DNA of 64,000 bases from Rhizobium oryzicola (GCF_030504645.1 NZ_JAUKWQ010000009.1:62001-126000), one strand, 5' to 3'. Shown: positions 51,869 to 62,214, counted from the stretch's first letter. Made by a program: numbers and translations. The notes: a model not told the origin generated them from the sequence alone.

Positions 51869-51930
51869 GGCCGCAGGAACGCGACCGGTGTTTGAACGGT
51901 TAGAGAGCTTTCATCACAGATGGGACACCC

Positions 51931-52485
51931 ATGCTCGATCAAAGCTCCCCGACCTACGATCCCTCCCCGTCCGGCGCGGATGCCATGACCCGCACGCTGG
52001 ACCACAATATTGCGGCGCTCTTGGCACGCCGCAAGCGCGATACGGTGGAGGTGAGCTTTCAGGACAAGCTTGCAGACATAATCACCGGCTTTGCCGGCAG
52101 CATGGTCTTCGTCTATCTGCATCTCGCCATCTTCGGTGTCTGGATCCTGATCAATGTCGGCATCCTGCCGCTCGTTAAGCCCTTCGATCCATCGCTCGTT
52201 GTGCTGGCCATGGTGGCATCCGTGGAAGCGATCTTTCTCTCCACTTTCGTGCTGATCAGCCAGAACCGAATGGCCGCAGCAGATGACAAGCGGGCCGATC
52301 TCAACTTGCAGATCTCGCTGCTGCACGAGCATGAGACGACCCGCCTGCTGGCGCTGGTCGCCGAGATGGCACAGCAGATGAACATCCGCACCTCGCTCGA
52401 TGCGGAAATCGCCGAACTGACGCGGGACGTTCACCCGGAAAAGGTGATGGACAAGATCGAGCGCGAGAAGGAAGCAAAACTCTGA
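51931..52485 (+). CDS. DUF1003 inner-membrane protein
   Basis: This 184-residue protein has two transmembrane helices (about 50-72 and 88-110) with the DUF1003 pattern FAGSMVFVYLHLAIFGVWILIN and SVEAIFLSTFVLISQNRMA, followed by a long hydrophilic C-terminal coiled-coil-like region. Function unknown. Its stop codon is immediately followed by the reversed stop of the convergent dehydratase (TGA next to TCA). Confidence 0.9.
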   Translation: MLDQSSPTYDPSPSGADAMTRTLDHNIAALLARRKRDTVEVSFQDKLADIITGFAGSMVFVYLHLAIFGVWILINVGILPLVKPFDPSLVVLAMVASVEAIFLSTFVLISQNRMAAADDKRADLNLQISLLHEHETTRLLALVAEMAQQMNIRTSLDAEIAELTRDVHPEKVMDKIEREKEAKL

Positions 52486-53460
52486 TCAGGCATAGCGGTT
52501 GAGTGCATCCTGAAACACCTCGACATCCACATTGCCGCCCGAGCAAGTAGCTATGACGGTGTCGCCGGCAATCTCGTCCTTGCGGAAGAGGGCAGCAGCC
52601 AGCGCGACGATACCGCCTGGCTCGGCCACGATCTTCAGACGCGAATAGGCAAGCGCCACGGCGCGCATGGCTTCCTCGTCGCTGACTGCCAGCCCCGGCC
52701 CGCACAGTCTGGATAGGATGGGAAAGGTGATATTGCCCGGCTGCGGCGTGAGGATCGCGTCACATACGGAGCCCCCCAGGCTTTCGTTCCGCTCGATCTT
52801 CCCAGCCTTTAGCGATCGCCCGGCATCGTCGAAACCTTGCGGCTCCACGGGCCGGACCTTCAGATGCGGTGCACGCGCCTCCAGCGCCAGCGCAATCCCG
52901 GCTGTCATGCCGCCGCCGCCACAACAGACCAGAACATCAGCCTTTTCAATGCCGAGTTCGGCCGCCTGCTCGGCAATCTCCAGGCCGATCGTCCCCTGCC
53001 CGGCAATCACCTGCTCATTATCGAATGGCTTGACCAGCGTCAGTCCGCGTTCGGCAGAGAGCTTGGCGCCGATGGCATCGCGATCCTCCTTTTCCCGATC
53101 GTAGAGCACGACCTCCGCGCCATAGTCCCGCGTATTGGCGATCTTCAGGCGCGGCGCATCCGAAGGCATGATTATGACGGCAGCAATGCCATGCATCTTC
53201 GCCGCCAGGGCAACGCCCTGGGCATGGTTGCCGGAGGAAAAGGCCAGCACACCGCGTGCTCGCACATCCGGTTCCAGCGCAGAAATCGCCGACCATGCGC
53301 CGCGGAATTTGAATGACCCGGTCAGTTGCAGGCATTCCGCTTTGACGAAGACGCGACGTCCCGCAATTTCGTCCAGAAAGGGAGAGTTCAGGAGCGGCGT
53401 GCGCAAGGCGCGCCCGCCAATGCGCTGGCGTGCGGCTTCGATCAAATCGATGGATGTCAT
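52486..53460 (-). CDS. Threonine/serine dehydratase (TdcB/serine racemase-like)
   Basis: This 324-residue PLP fold-type II enzyme has the Schiff-base lysine in TGSFKFRGAW (Lys51), SSGNHAQGVALAA, the phosphate loop VLVCCGGGGMTAGIAL and C-terminal TCSGGNVD. No ACT domain is present, so it is the catabolic or racemase-like type, distinct from ilvA at 13602. Likely reactions: deamination of threonine or serine, or 3-hydroxyaspartate dehydration. AGGA precedes the ATG. Confidence 0.88.
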   Translation of the reverse strand: MTSIDLIEAARQRIGGRALRTPLLNSPFLDEIAGRRVFVKAECLQLTGSFKFRGAWSAISALEPDVRARGVLAFSSGNHAQGVALAAKMHGIAAVIIMPSDAPRLKIANTRDYGAEVVLYDREKEDRDAIGAKLSAERGLTLVKPFDNEQVIAGQGTIGLEIAEQAAELGIEKADVLVCCGGGGMTAGIALALEARAPHLKVRPVEPQGFDDAGRSLKAGKIERNESLGGSVCDAILTPQPGNITFPILSRLCGPGLAVSDEEAMRAVALAYSRLKIVAEPGGIVALAAALFRKDEIAGDTVIATCSGGNVDVEVFQDALNRYA

Positions 53461-53721
53461 GAAGGTCCTGCCGGGGAATTCTGTTGAGAAGAAATAGCAG
53501 GTTAGGCCGCAGAAAGCGGCGAGGCAACCTCTATCGTCCCTATCGAAATCCGGGAGGAATTGGCATCTGCCAAATCCTCCCGTTGCCGCATCTCCCGGGA
53601 AACGGGTGATGATCTCGTGCAGTCATATCGACTGAATGATTCGATTTCAGCGGGAACTTGTGTCACCACAACCGAAATGACAACGGCTCGTCGCGAATAA
53701 ATATATCAGATGAGCTATGTG

Positions 53722-54657
53722 CTAATGCTGGGTACCGAAAATGGACCAACCGGTGCGCGCTGCCAGCATTTCCAGCGCAACGGATCCCAGAAGTGAGTTA
53801 CCGACCTGATTGAGGCCGGGGGACCAGACGGCAACGGATGCCCTGCCCGGCGCCACCGCCATGATGCCGCCCCCCACACCGCTCTTGCCAGGCAAGCCGA
53901 CATGATAGGCAAAATCACCCGAGCCGTCATAATGACCGCAGGTCAACATCAGCGCGTTGATGCGCCGCGCCCGCTGGCTGGAAACGACAGTATGACCAGT
54001 GAGCGGGTTCTTGCCGTTGTTGGCCAAAAACAGCGCTGCGCGCGCCAACTGCGTGCAACTCATGGCCAGGGCGCACTGATGGAAATAGACGCCCAGCACA
54101 TGATCGACGGCATGATCGAGCTTGCCGAAGGACTTCATAAAATTGGCCAATGCGAAATTGCGGTAGCCCGTGGCCGTTTCGGACCGTGCTACATCCGGGT
54201 CGATGGCAATGGTCTCGTCATCCGCCAGATATTGCACGAAGCGCACGATCTCGCCGATCGCCTCGCGCGGCGTGTGGCCGGACATCACGAGATCGCTGAT
54301 GGCGATCGCACCGGCATTGATGAAAGGGTTGCGCGGCTTGCCGTTTTCATGCTCCAGCTGGACGATGGAGTTGAAGGCCGAGCCCGAAGGTTCACGACCG
54401 ACCCGGTTCCAGGTGGTCTCGCCATGCTTGCCGAGCGCCAGCGTCAGCGTGAACACCTTCGACACGCTCTGGATCGAAAACGGCTCGTCGCAATCCCCCG
54501 CCTTGTAGACACGGCCATGGATATCGATGACGGCAATCCCGAACTTCTTCGGATCGACACGGGCAAGCTGCGGAATGTAGTCCGCTACCTTGCCTTCACC
54601 GAGGCGCGGAAGAAGCGCTTGATGGATCTCGTTGACGATTGTCTGTAGTTCGGCCAT
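53722..54657 (-). CDS. glsA: Glutaminase A
   Basis: This 311-residue serine-dependent beta-lactamase-like enzyme hydrolyses glutamine to glutamate and ammonia. It has the catalytic S-x2-K in [16 protein letters not shown] (about residues 61-64), the [18 protein letters not shown] loop, NPFINAGAI, and the [16 protein letters not shown]-terminal motif, all typical of GlsA. The ATG at 54657 was preferred to 54672 because family proteins start at MAELQ. It may support acid tolerance or nitrogen recycling. Confidence 0.94.
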   Translation of the reverse strand: MAELQTIVNEIHQALLPRLGEGKVADYIPQLARVDPKKFGIAVIDIHGRVYKAGDCDEPFSIQSVSKVFTLTLALGKHGETTWNRVGREPSGSAFNSIVQLEHENGKPRNPFINAGAIAISDLVMSGHTPREAIGEIVRFVQYLADDETIAIDPDVARSETATGYRNFALANFMKSFGKLDHAVDHVLGVYFHQCALAMSCTQLARAALFLANNGKNPLTGHTVVSSQRARRINALMLTCGHYDGSGDFAYHVGLPGKSGVGGGIMAVAPGRASVAVWSPGLNQVGNSLLGSVALEMLAARTGWSIFGTQH

Positions 54658-54735
54658 GCGCGTGCGCCCCACACCCGTATCACAATGATCTCATTGTATT
54701 GGCCGAGATGGCGCGCCTTCGCAAGCGCGAGATAG

Positions 54736-55245
54736 CTATTCGTCCGGAGCACCGGACAAATGATTGGCAACGGAGGATTTCACTCGCCCGACGTCATGCC
54801 AAAGATGCGAGATCACCGCGGGATCGACATCCGCCATCATATCGCGCAACCAGCCCTCGTGCGCTGCGGCCATGGCAGCAAAGACCTCCGTGCCACGCGC
54901 AGTCAGGCGCGCCACCGTCACGCGGCGATCCCCATCCGGGGTTTCCCGCAGCACGAGACCGTCGACCTCCAGCCGCTCCACAAGGCCGGTGATATTGCCA
55001 TTGGTAACCATGGTGCGCTTGGAAATTTCCCCAAGGCGCAAACCGTCCTTTTCGCGATAGAGCTGCGCCATCAGGTCGAACTGCGGAAGCGTTGCGCCGA
55101 ATTCCGCCCGCAACCGCTTGCGGATTTCCGTGGAGATCAGCTTGGTCGTGGAGAGCATTCGCAGCCATAGCCGGGTTTCCGGCTTGCTGCGCGGACCATC
55201 TGCGATGATCTCGAGATCGACCGAAGCGGCATCCGTTTCGCCCAT
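54736..55245 (-). CDS. MarR-family regulator, divergent from peroxiredoxin
   Basis: This 169-residue winged-helix protein has RLGEISKRTMVTNGNITGLVERLEVDGLV (recognition region) and ETPDGDRRVTVARLTARG (wing). It contains no cysteine, so it cannot be an OhrR-type thiol peroxide sensor. The ATG at 55245 has GGGGA eight nt upstream; the frame continues to a TTG at 55260. A perfect palindrome (55299-55314) lies 53 bp upstream between it and the peroxiredoxin. Confidence 0.88.
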   Translation of the reverse strand: MGETDAASVDLEIIADGPRSKPETRLWLRMLSTTKLISTEIRKRLRAEFGATLPQFDLMAQLYREKDGLRLGEISKRTMVTNGNITGLVERLEVDGLVLRETPDGDRRVTVARLTARGTEVFAAMAAAHEGWLRDMMADVDPAVISHLWHDVGRVKSSVANHLSGAPDE

Positions 55246-55298
55246 AGTGCTGTTCCCCAAAATCGCTTTCTCAAACCTGTACGAAGGGATATTTCAAA

Positions 55299-55314
55299 TG
55301 TCAAAGGTTTGACA
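55299..55314. promoter_or_regulatory. Perfect palindrome TGTCAAAGGTTTGACA, candidate MarR operator
   Basis: Two 7-bp arms TGTCAAA/TTTGACA flank GG. It lies between the divergent MarR and peroxiredoxin genes; MarR proteins usually bind such 15-18-bp palindromes. Inferred. Confidence 0.55.
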
Positions 55315-55505
55315 TCCTGGACGCCGCATCACGCCAGCTGATGATCGTCAAGACATCGACGATGCGCAACAAGCGCCACCTGCCTATACTGGTTTGAGGA
55401 AGAATTTTGCGCCGGAAGTCGCAATGGCAGACGCACTTGTCTGGCAAGAACAGGTCAAAGCTCTATCTTGGGACATCATCTGACCACCTCAAATGGAGTT
55501 TTCCC

Positions 55506-56165
55506 GTGTCGCTGCGCATCAATGATACCACCCCGGATTTTACTGCCGAGACCACCGCCGGCACCATCAACTTCCATGAATGGATCGGTGACGGCTGGGC
55601 CGTTCTTTTCTCACATCCGAAGAACTTTACACCCGTCTGCACCACTGAACTCGGCGCCATGGCCGGCCTTGAAGGCGAGTTCCGCAAGCGCGGCGTAAAG
55701 ATCATCGGGATCTCTGTCGATCCGGTCGAAAGCCATGGCAAGTGGAAGGATGACATCCGCACCGCAACCGGCTTTGACGTGAACTATCCACTGATTGGCG
55801 ACAAGAACCTGAATGTCGCAAAACTCTATGACATGTTGCCCGCCGGCGCTGGCGAAAGCTCGGAGGGGCGCACGCCTGCCGATAACGCCACCGTGCGCTC
55901 TGTTTACGTGATCGGCCCGGACAAGAAGATCAAGCTGATCCTCACCTATCCCATGACGACCGGCCGCAACTTCGCCGAAATTCTGCGTGCCATCGATTCC
56001 ATCCAGCTGACGGCCAAGCACAAGGTAGCAACGCCAGCCAACTGGCAAAACGGCGATGACGTGATCATCACCGCCGCCGTCTCCGACGACGAGGCCAAGG
56101 AAAAGTTCGGCTCTTTTGACGTGGTCCTGCCCTATCTGCGCAAGACCAAGCAGCCTGCGGCTTGA
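55506..56165 (+). CDS. 1-Cys peroxiredoxin (Prx6 family)
   Basis: This 219-residue thiol peroxidase has the peroxidatic motif FTPVCTTEL with Cys45 and no resolving Cys in the long C-terminal domain, as in Prx6-type 1-Cys enzymes. It reduces hydroperoxides using an outside thiol. The GTG at 55506 fits: GGAG lies 7 nt upstream and the protein then starts with SLRINDTTPDFTAET as in relatives. Regulation by the divergent MarR is plausible through 55299-55314. Confidence 0.93.
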   Translation: MSLRINDTTPDFTAETTAGTINFHEWIGDGWAVLFSHPKNFTPVCTTELGAMAGLEGEFRKRGVKIIGISVDPVESHGKWKDDIRTATGFDVNYPLIGDKNLNVAKLYDMLPAGAGESSEGRTPADNATVRSVYVIGPDKKIKLILTYPMTTGRNFAEILRAIDSIQLTAKHKVATPANWQNGDDVIITAAVSDDEAKEKFGSFDVVLPYLRKTKQPAA

Positions 56166-56193
56166 GGCTGATGACTTGACTGAGCAACGGTGC

Positions 56194-56219
56194 CCTTCTC
56201 CCCGCAAGCGGGGAGAAGG
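56194..56219. repeat. Rhizobial intergenic palindrome, copy 4
   Basis: CCTTCTCCCCGC / GCGGGGAGAAGG with an AA loop, between the convergent peroxiredoxin and CoA-transferase genes. It may also act as a terminator there. Confidence 0.85.
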
Positions 56220-56273
56220 AAGTGAACCGCGCCGTCTGCCTCAAACACCGCAAACCGTCGTCGCTGCTTAACT

Positions 56274-57800
56274 TCAAGCCAGCCGCACCTTTGGCTGGTC
56301 TTTCCCGCCTTCCGCTTTCATCGTTCCCGTATCGCGGCTGCGGATATGCCAGGAAAGCGCCTCTTCCAGGAGATGCGGCGTATGGCCACCGCGTGCGCAG
56401 GCACGCTCGAAGTAATCCATGAGATCGTCGCGGAAGCTCGGATGGGCGCAATTGCGGATCACCTCGACGGCGCGTTCGCGCGGTGCGAGCTCGCGCAGAT
56501 CTGCCAGTCCGTTTTCCGTCACGATGATATCGACATCATGTTCAGTGTGATCCACATGTGCGACCATGGGAACGATGGAGGAAATACGTCCACCCTTGGC
56601 GAGCGACTTCGTGACAAAGATGGAGATATAGGCGTTGCGGGCAAAGTCACCGGAGCCGCCAATGCCGTTCATCATATGCGTGCCGTTGACATGGGTGGAG
56701 TTGATATTGCCGTAGATGTCGGCCTCCAGTGCCGTGTTAATGCCGATGACGCCCAGCCTGCGGATGACTTCCGGATGGTTGCTGATCTCCTGCGGGCGGA
56801 GAATGAGCCGGTCCTTGTAATGGGCGAAATTGCGGTAGACGCGGTTCGCACAGGCTGACGACAGGGTGATCGACGAACCGGATGCAAAGGTCAGCTTGCC
56901 GGCATCGAAGAGATCGAACGTGCTGTCCTGCAGCACCTCGCTATACATGCGCAGGTGATGGAACGGCCCGGTGGCAAGGCCCGCCAGCACGGAGTTGGCG
57001 ATGGTGCCAATGCCCGCCTGCAGCGGGTCCAGCGTCAGGTCCAGCCGGCCGAGCTTCACTTCGTTTTCGAAGAAGGCAATGAGATGATCGGCAATCGCCT
57101 GCGTATCCGCATCCGCCGGTTCGATGGTGGAGAAGCTGTCCTGCTCATCGGTAATGACGATGGCAGCGATCTTGTCCGGATCCACAGGGATATAGGGCAC
57201 GCCCGCATGTGTATCGCAGGCAACGACGGGGATCGCCTCACGGGTCGGGCGCTTTGTGGGAATGTAGATGTCGTGCAGCCCCTCCAGATCGAGCGTCTGC
57301 GCCAGATTGATTTCCACGATGATCTTCTTGGCGAGAATGGCGAAGCTCGCGGAATTGCCGATCGAGGTGGATGGGATGATGCCCCCATCCTCACGGATCG
57401 CCGCCGCCTCGATGATAGCGTAATCAATCGGGCCAAGCTGGTTTGACCGCAGATGCTCTACCGTCTCCGACAGGTGCTGGTCCACGAACATCACCTCGCC
57501 GCGATTGATGGCAGCCCGCAAGGTCGCATCCGTCTGGAAGGGCATGCGGCGCGCCAGCACATGCGCTTCGGTCAGCATGCGGTCGATGTCGTGGCCAAGC
57601 GAAGCACCCGTCAGCAGCGTGATCTTGAAGGGATCGGTCTTGGCGCGTTCGGCCATGGCAATCGGCACGGCCTTCGCGTCACCAGCGCGGGTGAAGCCGC
57701 TCATGCCAATGATCATTCCGTCCTCGATGAGACTGGCCGCCGCCTGCGGCGTGGTGATGCGTTCCAGAAGGGAGGGACGTCTGATGCGGTCTTCGAGCAT
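56274..57800 (-). CDS. Acetyl-CoA hydrolase / succinate:acetate CoA-transferase family
   Basis: This 508-residue family I CoA transferase has an N-terminal domain with GMIIGMSGFTRAGDAKAVP and FKITLLTGASLG. The central DPLQAGIGTIANSVLAGL contains the oxyanion/Glu region, and GIGGSGDFARNAYISIFV is the CoA-binding loop, all as in AarC-type succinyl-CoA:acetate transferases. It allows acetate activation or overflow through the TCA cycle. The ATG at 57800 has CAGGA upstream; the TTG at 57821 is an alternative. Confidence 0.9.
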   Translation of the reverse strand: MLEDRIRRPSLLERITTPQAAASLIEDGMIIGMSGFTRAGDAKAVPIAMAERAKTDPFKITLLTGASLGHDIDRMLTEAHVLARRMPFQTDATLRAAINRGEVMFVDQHLSETVEHLRSNQLGPIDYAIIEAAAIREDGGIIPSTSIGNSASFAILAKKIIVEINLAQTLDLEGLHDIYIPTKRPTREAIPVVACDTHAGVPYIPVDPDKIAAIVITDEQDSFSTIEPADADTQAIADHLIAFFENEVKLGRLDLTLDPLQAGIGTIANSVLAGLATGPFHHLRMYSEVLQDSTFDLFDAGKLTFASGSSITLSSACANRVYRNFAHYKDRLILRPQEISNHPEVIRRLGVIGINTALEADIYGNINSTHVNGTHMMNGIGGSGDFARNAYISIFVTKSLAKGGRISSIVPMVAHVDHTEHDVDIIVTENGLADLRELAPRERAVEVIRNCAHPSFRDDLMDYFERACARGGHTPHLLEEALSWHIRSRDTGTMKAEGGKDQPKVRLA

Positions 57801-58058
57801 GACAATATCCTGCAGTGCCAAATATGAGTGCCAATCTACCTCGCAACTGCGTCATGACCTTGACTGAAATCAAGCACGGCGGCTTTGAGCGGAAGGAAGA
57901 CGCAAGCGGAACGGTTTTCCTATACCGGTGTCTTAAGCTCCGGCCACAGAACGAGACCGTTCCAACATCAGGGAGGAAACGCCTTGATATATTGCCGGTC
58001 TCGGCTATTGCCATGACGATCCGCTTGTAATGCGGAGTTGATCTTTGCCAGGAGTGAA

Positions 58059-58949
58059 ATGACGATGAAAAGCTATGTGCTGACCGTATCCTGCCCGACG
58101 ACGAGGGGCATTGTGGCCGCCCTTTCCGGTTATCTGGCGGAGAAGGGTTGCAACATTGTCGACAGCTCCCAATTCGATGATTTCGATACAAGCAAATTCT
58201 TCATGCGCATCTCCTTCATCTCCGAGGAAGGGCTGGATCGCGACACGCTACTGACAGGCCTCAAGCCGATCATCCAGCGCTTCCAGATGGAGGCCGACAT
58301 CTTCGACGCCGCCGAGCGAATGAAGGTGATGCTGATGGTGTCCCGCTTCGGTCATTGCCTGAACGACCTGCTCTATCGCTGGAAGATCGGGGCGCTGCCG
58401 ATCGATATCGTCGGCGTCGTCTCCAACCATTTCGACTATCAGAAGGTCGTCGTGAACCACGACATTCCCTTCCACCACATCAAGGTGACGAAGGAAAACA
58501 AGCCGCAGGCGGAAGCGCAGCTGATGGATGTGGTGGAGCAGACGGGCACGGAACTCATCGTCCTCGCCCGCTACATGCAGGTGCTGTCGGATGATCTGTG
58601 CAAGAAGATGTCCGGCCGCATCATCAACATCCACCACTCCTTCCTGCCGAGCTTCAAGGGTGCCAATCCCTACAAGCAGGCTTACCAGCGCGGCGTGAAG
58701 CTGATTGGTGCCACGGCCCATTACGTGACCGCCGATCTCGACGAAGGTCCGATCATCGAGCAGGACACAGTGCGCATCACGCATGCGCAGTCGCCGGATG
58801 ATTACGTTTCGCTGGGTCGCGACGTGGAAGCACAGGTGCTGGCCCGTGCCATCCATGCGCATATCCACCACCGCACCTTCATCAACGGCAACCGCACCAT
58901 CGTCTTCCCGCCGAGCCCGGGAAGCTATGCATCCGAGCGGATGGGGTGA
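58059..58949 (+). CDS. purU: Formyltetrahydrofolate deformylase
   Basis: This enzyme (~296 residues) hydrolyses 10-formyl-THF to THF and formate, balancing one-carbon pools. The N-terminal ACT domain (SYVLTVSCPTTRGIVAALSG) and a formyltransferase fold are both present, with NIHHSFLPSFKGANPYKQA (catalytic His) and ATAHYVTADLDEGPIIEQD (catalytic Asp). AGGAG lies 4 nt before ATG 58059 and 10 nt before ATG 58065, so either may be used. Confidence 0.95.
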   Translation: MTMKSYVLTVSCPTTRGIVAALSGYLAEKGCNIVDSSQFDDFDTSKFFMRISFISEEGLDRDTLLTGLKPIIQRFQMEADIFDAAERMKVMLMVSRFGHCLNDLLYRWKIGALPIDIVGVVSNHFDYQKVVVNHDIPFHHIKVTKENKPQAEAQLMDVVEQTGTELIVLARYMQVLSDDLCKKMSGRIINIHHSFLPSFKGANPYKQAYQRGVKLIGATAHYVTADLDEGPIIEQDTVRITHAQSPDDYVSLGRDVEAQVLARAIHAHIHHRTFINGNRTIVFPPSPGSYASERMG

Positions 58950-58993
58950 GCAGAAGCCAAAGCGTTATCGACGTGGCCGAAGGCACGACCACG

Positions 58994-59236
58994 TCAGCTA
59001 TCTTTTGAAAGAACCTTGAGCCGTTCGACTGTCAACGTGCCGACAGAGAGCGCGTCGATGCGCGCACGGCGGATCCGTAAACGGCCGATTGCCAATGCAC
59101 CGATCGCCAGCGCGCCAATGGCAAGTGCCCCCACTGCGAGAGCGCCAAGTGCGGCTGCGCCCGACGCATGCGCTGCGGTAACCTTGGCGTCATGGATGTC
59201 CTCGATCATGGGAACCGGTACATTCGGCGTGCTCAT
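58994..59236 (-). CDS. Small pentapeptide-like repeat protein (80 aa)
   Basis: After ~33 ordinary residues, the protein has eight or nine five-residue units in the pattern G-A-L-A-I, continuing to RLRI, DALSV, GTLTV and ERLKV. Such a periodic small-hydrophobic pattern suggests a short right-handed beta-helix, though it is not the usual A(D/N)Lxx pentapeptide class. GGGAGAG precedes the ATG. Function unknown; related short proteins occur in rhizobia. Confidence 0.72.
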   Translation of the reverse strand: MSTPNVPVPMIEDIHDAKVTAAHASGAAALGALAVGALAIGALAIGALAIGRLRIRRARIDALSVGTLTVERLKVLSKDS

Positions 59237-59380
59237 CGCTCACTCTCCCTTGGACGACAGAAAATAATGCCGGCATAGCGCCGCTACCAGCCTATCAGCT
59301 TTTGAACCAGCCGACACTCTGTGGTCATTCAGTCGTCCAACGGGTAACCGGTCGGTCTGACAGTCGTGCCCTGACACGCA

Positions 59381-59412
59381 AAGGCCGCGGTCCCCTTGCG
59401 GAGACCGCGGCC
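59381..59412 (-). terminator. Terminator of the chvE-gguA-gguB operon
   Basis: GGCCGCGGTC / GACCGCGGCC (10-bp perfect stem, 10-nt loop) starts 24 nt after the gguB stop and is followed on the minus strand by TTTG. Confidence 0.85.
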
Positions 59413-59436
59413 CTGAGAAAGCGATCAATGGATCGA

Positions 59437-60636
59437 TCAGCGGCGCTGGTTGTAGACGTCGACGCAAACGGCGCCCAGCAGCACGAGGCCCTTGATGACC
59501 TGCTGCAGGTCGATGCCGATGCCGAGGATGGACATGCCGTTGTTCATGACACCCATCAGGAAGGCGCCGATGACTGCACCGGTGACCTTGCCGACGCCGC
59601 CGTAAGCGGATGCGCCGCCGATGAAGCAGGCCGCGATGACGTCAAGCTCAAAACCCGTACCGGCTTTCGGCGTGGCGCTGTTCAGGCGAGCGGCAACCAC
59701 GAGACCGGCCAGCGCTGCGAGAACGCCCATGTTCACGAAGGTCCAGAACACCAGACGCTGCGTCTTGATACCCGACAGTTCGGCTGCGCGTGCATTGCCG
59801 CCGACAGCGTATATCTGACGGCCGATCACGGTGCGGTTCGTGAAGAAGGCATAGGCCGCGATCAGCACGCCCATGATGATCAGCACGTTCGGCATGCCGC
59901 GATAGGAAGAGATCAAGTAAGCGATGTAGGCGATGATACCGAATACGACGACATTCTTGACGATGAAGAACGCGAGCGGCTCGGTCTCAACACCATGCGA
60001 CAGATGGCGTGCCCGGCTCTGATAGCTCTGCCAGACGAGGAAAACCGCCAGCAGGATGCCGATGATGAAGGACGTGATATAGAAGCTGCCTTCGGAGGAG
60101 ATCAGTTCCGGAATGAAGCCGGACGACAGTTTCTGGAAGCTCGGATCAAACGGGCCGATGGCCTGGCTGCCAAGAACCGTGATCATCAGACCGCGGAAGA
60201 CGAGCATGCCCGCCAGCGTGACGATGAAGGACGGAATACGCAGATAGGCGATGAAATAGCCCTGCGCTGCGCCGATGATACCGCCGAGAACCAGGCAGAT
60301 CAGCGAGGCAACGGCGAAATCAACGTGATACGGCACCATCAGCACCGCACCGAACCCGCCGATGAAGCCCGCCACCGAACCGACCGACAGGTCGATGTGG
60401 CCAGTGACGATGATCATCAGCATGCCGAGCGCCATAATGACGACATAGCTGTTCTGCAGGATGATATTCGTGAGGTTCAGCGGCTTCAGAATGATGCCGT
60501 TGGTGAGATAGGCGAAGATGATGACGATCGCGAGGAGCGATATCAGCATGCCATATTCGCGGAGGTTTTCCTTCCAGAAGCCGGCGCCGCGCTGCTGTTG
60601 CTGCGGAGCAGCCGTGGTATTCGACGGGTTGCTCAT
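59437..60636 (-). CDS. gguB: Sugar ABC transporter permease GguB
   Basis: This 399-residue inner-membrane permease of the RbsC/XylH/MmsB type has about ten hydrophobic segments, [16 protein letters not shown] near 90 and [29 protein letters not shown] near the C terminus, with a mid-protein insertion that makes it longer than RbsC, as in GguB and XylH. The ATG at 60636 follows AGGGAACA and overlaps the gguA stop by 4 nt. It forms the channel for sugars delivered by ChvE. Confidence 0.94.
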   Translation of the reverse strand: MSNPSNTTAAPQQQQRGAGFWKENLREYGMLISLLAIVIIFAYLTNGIILKPLNLTNIILQNSYVVIMALGMLMIIVTGHIDLSVGSVAGFIGGFGAVLMVPYHVDFAVASLICLVLGGIIGAAQGYFIAYLRIPSFIVTLAGMLVFRGLMITVLGSQAIGPFDPSFQKLSSGFIPELISSEGSFYITSFIIGILLAVFLVWQSYQSRARHLSHGVETEPLAFFIVKNVVVFGIIAYIAYLISSYRGMPNVLIIMGVLIAAYAFFTNRTVIGRQIYAVGGNARAAELSGIKTQRLVFWTFVNMGVLAALAGLVVAARLNSATPKAGTGFELDVIAACFIGGASAYGGVGKVTGAVIGAFLMGVMNNGMSILGIGIDLQQVIKGLVLLGAVCVDVYNQRR

Positions 60637-62195
60637 TGTTCCCTCGCTTTGCGGCGCATGATGGCGCGCATGATATTTTCCTGCGTGGCTTCCTCGCCGG
60701 CGACCTCGCCGACAAACGCACCTTCGTGCATCACCACGATACGGTCGCAAATGCCGATCAATTCCGGCATTTCCGACGAGATCACGATCACCGCCTTGCC
60801 GCTATCGGCAAGTTCATTGATGATCGTGTAAATTTCATATTTTGCACCGACATCGATGCCGCGGGTCGGCTCATCGAGGATCAGCACTTCCGGCCCGGTG
60901 AAGAGCCATTTCGAGAGCACAACCTTCTGCTGGTTGCCCCCCGAAAGCTTGCCCGTTTCCTGGTACACATTGTGGCTGCGGATGCGCATGCGTCCGCGGA
61001 ATTCCTGTGCAACCTTCATCTCGGCGATATCGTCGATGACGCCCCGATTGGACACGCCAGCGAGATGCGCAAGCGAAATGTTCTTGCGGATGTCTTCGGC
61101 AAGTACCAGACCAAGGTGCTTACGGTCTTCCGTGACATAGGCAAGGCCGGCCTTGATCGCCCTGGGCACGTCTGAAAGATCGACTTCCTTGCCGTGCAGC
61201 TTCGCGGTGCCGGTGATGTTGCGGCCCCAGGAGCGACCGAACAGGCTCATGGCGAATTCCGTACGGCCAGCACCCATGAGGCCGGAAATGCCGACGATTT
61301 CGCCCGCACGCACCTTCATGGAGACATTCTTGACCACCTGGCGCTCGGAATGCAGCGGGTGATAGGCAGACCAGTTGTCCACTTCGAAGACGACATCGCC
61401 AATCTTGGGTTCGCGCTTGGGATAGCGGCTGTCGAGATCGCGATCGACCATGCGGCGAACGATCTCGTCCTCATCGACCGGACCGGCATGGCAATCCATG
61501 GTGCCGACGGTGCGGCCATCGCGCAGAACCGTGATGCGGTCGGCGATCTCGGTGATCTCGTTCAGCTTGTGGCTGATCATGATCGAAGTGATGCCGCGGC
61601 GGCGGAATTCCTTGAGAAGCTCGAGCAGAGCGGCACTGTCGGTCTCGTTGAGAGACGCGGTCGGCTCGTCGAGGATCAGCAGGCGCACGTCCTTCGACAG
61701 CGCCTTGGCGATTTCGACCAGCTGCTGCTTGCCGACGCCGATATTGGTAATCAGCATTTCAGGCGCTTCGCTCAGGCCCACCTTTTCAAGCAGGGCCTTG
61801 GTGCGCCGACGGCGCTCGTCCTGGTCGATGATACCGAACTTGGACGGCGCAGTGTGAAGAAAGATGTTTTCGGCAATCGACATCAGTGGGATGAGCGCGA
61901 GCTCCTGATGAATGATGATGATGCCGAGCTTTTCAGAATCGTTGATGTCGCGAAACTGCCGCTCTTCGCCACCGAAAAGGATCGAGCCTTCATAGGAGCC
62001 GTGCGGATAGACGCCAGACAGGACCTTCATAAGGGTCGACTTGCCTGCGCCGTTCTCACCGACGAGCGCGTGAATCTCGCCCTCGCGTACGGTAAAGCTG
62101 ACATCAGAAAGCGCCTTGACGGCGCCAAAGCTCTTCGAAATGCCTCGCATTTCGAGAATTGGCGGCTTCTCGGCGTTGGAAACGGTATCGGACAT
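60633..62195 (-). CDS. gguA: Sugar ABC transporter ATPase GguA
   Basis: This 520-residue tandem ATPase has two nucleotide domains. The first has Walker [13 protein letters not shown] and Walker [12 protein letters not shown], with a diverged signature VGKQQLVEI; the second has a degenerate loop [10 protein letters not shown], the signature [12 protein letters not shown] and [13 protein letters not shown]. This asymmetry is typical of sugar ABC ATPases (CUT2). ATG 62195 has GGAG upstream; a TTG at 62213 is less likely. Confidence 0.95.
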   Translation of the reverse strand: MSDTVSNAEKPPILEMRGISKSFGAVKALSDVSFTVREGEIHALVGENGAGKSTLMKVLSGVYPHGSYEGSILFGGEERQFRDINDSEKLGIIIIHQELALIPLMSIAENIFLHTAPSKFGIIDQDERRRRTKALLEKVGLSEAPEMLITNIGVGKQQLVEIAKALSKDVRLLILDEPTASLNETDSAALLELLKEFRRRGITSIMISHKLNEITEIADRITVLRDGRTVGTMDCHAGPVDEDEIVRRMVDRDLDSRYPKREPKIGDVVFEVDNWSAYHPLHSERQVVKNVSMKVRAGEIVGISGLMGAGRTEFAMSLFGRSWGRNITGTAKLHGKEVDLSDVPRAIKAGLAYVTEDRKHLGLVLAEDIRKNISLAHLAGVSNRGVIDDIAEMKVAQEFRGRMRIRSHNVYQETGKLSGGNQQKVVLSKWLFTGPEVLILDEPTRGIDVGAKYEIYTIINELADSGKAVIVISSEMPELIGICDRIVVMHEGAFVGEVAGEEATQENIMRAIMRRKAREQ

Positions 62196-62214
62196 GGTCA
62201 CTCCATGGGGCAAG

